Positions 6,851-10,038 of a stretch of DNA of 10,038 nt are shown in pieces. Under the pieces are notes generated by a model. That model did no database searches. It had not been told where the DNA came from and saw nothing but the letters and a program-made list of their open reading frames with translations. The first letter of the stretch is position 1. Each line of letters begins with the position of its first letter. The position numbers were made by a program, and so were the translations under genes. Location of the stretch: contig PEZR01000157.1 of the NCBI GenBank assembly GCA_002773975.1, positions 1 through 10,038 on the forward strand, read 5' to 3'. This DNA comes from Bdellovibrio sp. CG10_big_fil_rev_8_21_14_0_10_47_8. Its GTDB lineage: Bacteria > Bdellovibrionota > Bdellovibrionia > Bdellovibrionales > Bdellovibrionaceae.

Positions 6851-7810
6851 GTGAGAAGAGAATTCAAACAGTCCCTGCAACGGATGGCAAGACATGGAAT
6901 TCTGACAGTCGCAATGTTAACCCCGCTCTCTGGCTGGGGTTGGGGGCCAGTTGGCCACCGGACTGTTGGAAAAATCGCAGAACAATTTTTACTCCCCGAA
7001 ACCAAAGTGAAACTCGGGCAAATCCTGGGTGGTCAGAGTTTGCCGGAGGTCGCGAGTTGGGCTGATGCTATTCGCCCGTCGGCCCCGTATAAATTCACTT
7101 CTTGGTATCACTTTGAAAATATCAGAGACGATCAGGACTTTCTGCAAAGTCTTCGGGAGATGCCCCAGGAAAAACAGCAGTTGGGCGGGGTGACGGAAGC
7201 CATTTTAGAGTCTGAAAAAGTATATTTGGATTCTCAATCGTCGGATGAGGCCAGAACCAATGCTGTTCGGTTTATTGTTCATTTTGTTGGGGACATCCAT
7301 CAACCAATGCATACCGGCCGCCCTGAAGATAAGGGTGGAAATATGATCCCCAAAAAATGGGATGGTCGTAAGTCAAATTTGCATGCAGTTTGGGATAGCG
7401 GAATTATGATGACGGCCCACGCAGATCTTTTTGCAGCGGACATTAAAAAACTCACCGAAGATGTCTATGCCACTTACCTGATCGACAAATTTAAAAAGAC
7501 CAATGTTCCGAGCTTGGATGGTTTGGACTCTTGGCTGGCGGAATCTTTGGCAATGAGGTCAGCGGCCTATCAGTATGCGGACGAGGACCAGGACGTTTAC
7601 ACAGAACGATTTAGCGACGCTGTCGATTCGCGCGTTTATTTTGCCGGGGTTCGGTTGGCAAGATTTCTGAACAACATGATCGTGAAGCAACAACAGCCGT
7701 CGGTGCGAGGCCAGTTTCGTTCAGCCATTGAAGCTATTGTTGGAAACCTCAGCGATTACATGTCGGTGGTGCCAAAAGAAACGATGCCGGTCAGATTTCT
7801 TTCGCTGTAG
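6851..7810 (+). CDS. Exported S1/P1-family zinc-dependent nuclease
   Basis: S1/P1 nucleases use three zinc ions to cut single-stranded DNA and RNA, and some remove 3'-phosphates. The 319-aa product starts with a basic, hydrophobic signal peptide; cleavage before Trp31 would expose the mature Trp that ligates zinc through its amino group. All expected ligands are visible. Trp31 and His36 lie in WGPVGH, Asp72 in SWADAIR, His87 in WYHF, His144, Asp148 and His154 in VHFVGDIHQPMH, and His178 and Asp182 in NLHAVWD. The spacings between these ligands match nuclease P1: 1 to 6, 116 to 120 to 126, and 149 to 153. The GTG start has a good Shine-Dalgarno sequence. The protein should act in the periplasm or outside the cell, degrading foreign or prey nucleic acid or scavenging nucleotides. 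It stands alone after a 250-nt spacer and shares a terminator with the convergent UDG-like lipoprotein gene. Substrate preference cannot be read from sequence. Confidence 0.95.
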   Translation: MRREFKQSLQRMARHGILTVAMLTPLSGWGWGPVGHRTVGKIAEQFLLPETKVKLGQILGGQSLPEVASWADAIRPSAPYKFTSWYHFENIRDDQDFLQSLREMPQEKQQLGGVTEAILESEKVYLDSQSSDEARTNAVRFIVHFVGDIHQPMHTGRPEDKGGNMIPKKWDGRKSNLHAVWDSGIMMTAHADLFAADIKKLTEDVYATYLIDKFKKTNVPSLDGLDSWLAESLAMRSAAYQYADEDQDVYTERFSDAVDSRVYFAGVRLARFLNNMIVKQQQPSVRGQFRSAIEAIVGNLSDYMSVVPKETMPVRFLSL

Positions 7811-7840
7811 AGATCATATTCTATTCATAATTCAGTGACT

Positions 7841-7882
7841 AAAAAGAAAGGGCTTGTCTTCGAAGACAAGCCCTTTCTTTTT
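7841..7882. terminator. Perfect bidirectional Rho-independent terminator
   Basis: The two 21-nt arms, 7841-7861 and 7862-7882, are exact reverse complements. They have a GC-rich core (GGGCTTGTC paired with GACAAGCCC) and flanking A5 and T5 tracts. On either strand the hairpin is therefore followed by a U-rich tail. It serves the nuclease gene ending at 7810 from the left and the lipoprotein gene ending at 7905 from the right. Confidence 0.95.
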
Positions 7883-7904
7883 GTTAATTATTTACTGAAA
7901 TAGA

Positions 7905-10028
7905 CTATTGCTCGCTTTCATCCGAGCCGACGTCAGATCTTGTATCCATGTCTTCTTGGTAGAAAGATTGAACGGAAGCCTTCTCGTCGGCGTTCATTGA
8001 CGATGCATTGTCAGGGTAGTTTTTTGAATTTACCCAGCCTGGGGCATCAAACTTGTAATAGTCACCATTGTCAGCTTTGGAGCCACCGTTCATGACATAG
8101 GCTCTTGATGCGCGAGAGCCACTTGTGCCCATCCACCATCGAGTGTGAGCAGGTAGGTCAGTTCGGGGAATGGCGGTGAGGCTTCCGTCGTAAGCTCCAA
8201 CCTTGGCAGGCAGTATTCTCATGCCATCAATTTCGGCCAGCATTTTTTTCCACTGGGCGAGATGGCTATCTTGAAGAGGAAAGTCGAGATTGATGACGGG
8301 TGCGCCCGGGCTGATTCCCTTGATTGCTTCTGCAGCGACAGGTCCCACGGTGAGCACCAGTTTCGTCTTGCCACGTTTTAAAATGGCATCAAAAATTTCT
8401 TTTCGAACGGCCGCTACTTCTGGTTGAAGGGCGATTTCGCTAACTTTTTTTGTTGGAAGATTCAAGGTGTCTACGGGCAGCGTGCGAATGATTGCGTAAT
8501 TGGAACCTACATTCAAAGCATCCAAGAAAGTCTGGAGTCTTTGCCCACCGGTTCCAGTGAGAGCTCTGGTCGAGAACATGTCATCATGAGATTCTTGATC
8601 TGCCAGAACTAGAACAGTGGCAGAGTCCAAATGCCCTCGGTAAATTTGGCCAAATCCGAAGGAGCTGTGTGATACGGCACCCAGGGCAGTAAAGTTCGGC
8701 CAGGAGTTGGTTTTTTGCCCCATTAAGACGTCAGCAAAATCTGTTGGTCCCATGTCGTATTGGCGACGGCCCTCTTTGCTCTTTGGGCTTTCCCAAGGAA
8801 AGTCATCAGGAGCCATTTTAAAATTGCTCTTGAGATCTTTTGGTTCGTCGTACTTCACATTCAATGTTTTAGGTCTTTCTGCAAAGTCACACTTGCCATC
8901 GATCCGAAGTGCATTGTTATAACATCCGGCATCTGAATAGACTTGGATCCCATCAGCACCTCGGCGATTGGATGTGGTCCCGTCTTTGCCCAATCTCCAT
9001 ATTGAACCAAAGGCAAAATCGCGGTGAGGAATGACCGCATCTCTGTAATAGTAACTTTTTGAAAAATCTGTTTTTGCCCCCGGATCGGGCTTCATCCAGC
9101 TGGAATCTTTTTTAATCCAGTCTGCGACGAGTTCCGCTCGTTTCGCAAATTGAACTTTCAGATTTCCTGCGGCAGAGGAACCGCCATTACGAGCGCTGGC
9201 AGCCCCAGGGTGGGGAACGCCAATAGCTCGTGCTCCAGGCGCGATAGAGCTGGCATCACAGAAAGAACTGGCGAGTTGTTTGGGGCTACATTTTCCTCCG
9301 TGAGATCGGATCCAGGTGGCCAAGCTGTCTTTGCCGGCAGTGCCAACTCCGACAATGAGTGCAAGAGTATTTTTGTTTTGAGATAACATATAATCAAACA
9401 TCTTGTGGCGATGTTGTACGACGATGCTCTTGGGGTTCTGTGCTAACCAATACAGAGCGGAGGATTGAGCTGCTTTTCTTTTTTTAACGGAGTCCGAGTC
9501 CGTGGCCTCTGGTCTCTCGCCGTATTGACCCGTGATTGTGTAGCTAAATGTATTCATGAAAAGATAGCTAGAGTTGATTCCAAAATAGTTGATAAAGTTC
9601 TGCATTTTGGTGCCGGTCGATCCAGTGAAAGTTCGATTAGAAGTATTTTCATCCTGTGCACCCTCTTGGCCGATCACGAAAACTTTAACACTGTCTGGAG
9701 TCAAACGACCTCGGTACCACATCGGTCCGACTTTCCATCGAAACTTTTCGCTGTTGTCATCACGCAAGCCATTTTTTTTCATTGCAGCTGCATAGATTGC
9801 AGCCCCATAAGCCCGGTAATTGGGAGTTTCAGCAAATAGATCCGGCCACTTGGAATCCATTGGAGGGCCCGCATCGTAGTCTGCAACAGATCCTCGTGGG
9901 TCCGAAACCGCCGCCGGGTTTCGGTAGGTTGTGGGGTAGTCGCGGACCCCGACCTGGGAACAACCCTGCAGAATAAAGAGACCGCCAATCCCTATACTTT
10001 TCACTCGAACAAACCATGGATTCACCAT
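7905..10028 (-). CDS. Lipoprotein with two tandem uracil-DNA-glycosylase-fold-like domains
   Basis: This 707-aa protein starts at the ATG at 10028, preceded by GGAGAG with about 4 nt spacing. It has a short hydrophobic signal ending in the lipobox LQGC (Cys23), so it should be lipid-anchored. The first domain, about residues 105-310, reads like UDG superfamily family 4/5: strand and motif VFVIGQEGAQDEN (116-128), RTFTGSTG (132-139), YLFMNTF (155-161), ALIVGVGTAGKD (223-233), and VPHPGAA (271-277) with the motif-2-type His273. The second domain, about 461-600, repeats the pattern: YRGHLD, VLVLADQESHDD (472-483), RALTGTGG (488-495), NYAIIRTLPVD, LVLTVGPVAAEAI. At the His273 position it has Phe583. 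Both domains share an YRG lead-in and a trailing IP-R-D...W--G segment (333-347 and 620-634), pointing to an internal duplication. The four Fe-S cysteines of family 4 are not apparent. The C-terminus is acidic. Fold assignment is by eye; enzymatic activity is unproven. It converges with the secreted nuclease. Confidence 0.85.
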   Translation of the reverse strand: MVNPWFVRVKSIGIGGLFILQGCSQVGVRDYPTTYRNPAAVSDPRGSVADYDAGPPMDSKWPDLFAETPNYRAYGAAIYAAAMKKNGLRDDNSEKFRWKVGPMWYRGRLTPDSVKVFVIGQEGAQDENTSNRTFTGSTGTKMQNFINYFGINSSYLFMNTFSYTITGQYGERPEATDSDSVKKRKAAQSSALYWLAQNPKSIVVQHRHKMFDYMLSQNKNTLALIVGVGTAGKDSLATWIRSHGGKCSPKQLASSFCDASSIAPGARAIGVPHPGAASARNGGSSAAGNLKVQFAKRAELVADWIKKDSSWMKPDPGAKTDFSKSYYYRDAVIPHRDFAFGSIWRLGKDGTTSNRRGADGIQVYSDAGCYNNALRIDGKCDFAERPKTLNVKYDEPKDLKSNFKMAPDDFPWESPKSKEGRRQYDMGPTDFADVLMGQKTNSWPNFTALGAVSHSSFGFGQIYRGHLDSATVLVLADQESHDDMFSTRALTGTGGQRLQTFLDALNVGSNYAIIRTLPVDTLNLPTKKVSEIALQPEVAAVRKEIFDAILKRGKTKLVLTVGPVAAEAIKGISPGAPVINLDFPLQDSHLAQWKKMLAEIDGMRILPAKVGAYDGSLTAIPRTDLPAHTRWWMGTSGSRASRAYVMNGGSKADNGDYYKFDAPGWVNSKNYPDNASSMNADEKASVQSFYQEDMDTRSDVGSDESEQ

Positions 10029-10038
10029 GAGACTCTCC

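Overview
The window looks like chromosomal DNA of a Gram-negative bacterium. The exported proteins include two lipoproteins with clear lipoboxes, one outer-membrane beta-barrel with a Sec signal, and one secreted zinc nuclease. The mixed base composition, ATG/GTG starts, AGGA/GGAG ribosome binding sites and wealth of exported hydrolase-type proteins would suit a Bdellovibrio-like predator. That assignment is inference from style; there is no rRNA or other phylogenetic marker here. I see no tRNA, rRNA, CRISPR array, transposase or phage gene.

Layout. (1) 1-503, plus strand: the 3' two-thirds of ribulose-phosphate 3-epimerase, cut by the window edge. (2) 521-1954, minus strand: a lipoprotein of unknown function whose C-terminal half has a His...Cys pattern like clan-CD (caspase/gingipain/CHAT) folds. 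(3) 2114-6601, plus strand: a histidine-utilisation block of hutH, an outer-membrane porin-like gene and hutU. The porin has its own leader with a palindrome and two small hairpins, and it runs into hutU with only 3 nt between. (4) 6602-6850: a spacer dominated by a long near-perfect inverted repeat (two 32-nt arms, 3-nt loop). (5) 6851-7810, plus strand: an exported S1/P1-type nuclease with all expected metal ligands. (6) 7841-7882: a perfect bidirectional terminator. (7) 7905-10028, minus strand: a 707-residue lipoprotein that appears to hold two tandem uracil-DNA-glycosylase-fold domains.

How the genes work together. HutH deaminates histidine to urocanate and HutU hydrates urocanate to imidazolonepropionate. 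The porin between them may admit substrate through the outer membrane. The later steps (hutI, hutG or equivalents) and a hut regulator are not in the window. The convergent pair at the right end, a secreted nuclease and a lipid-anchored UDG-like protein, places two proteins of nucleic-acid-related families outside the cytoplasm.

The most unusual item is the lipoprotein at 7905-10028. The UDG superfamily is known for cytoplasmic DNA repair, whereas this protein carries a lipoprotein signal and a duplicated domain, and the second copy has lost the motif-2 histidine.
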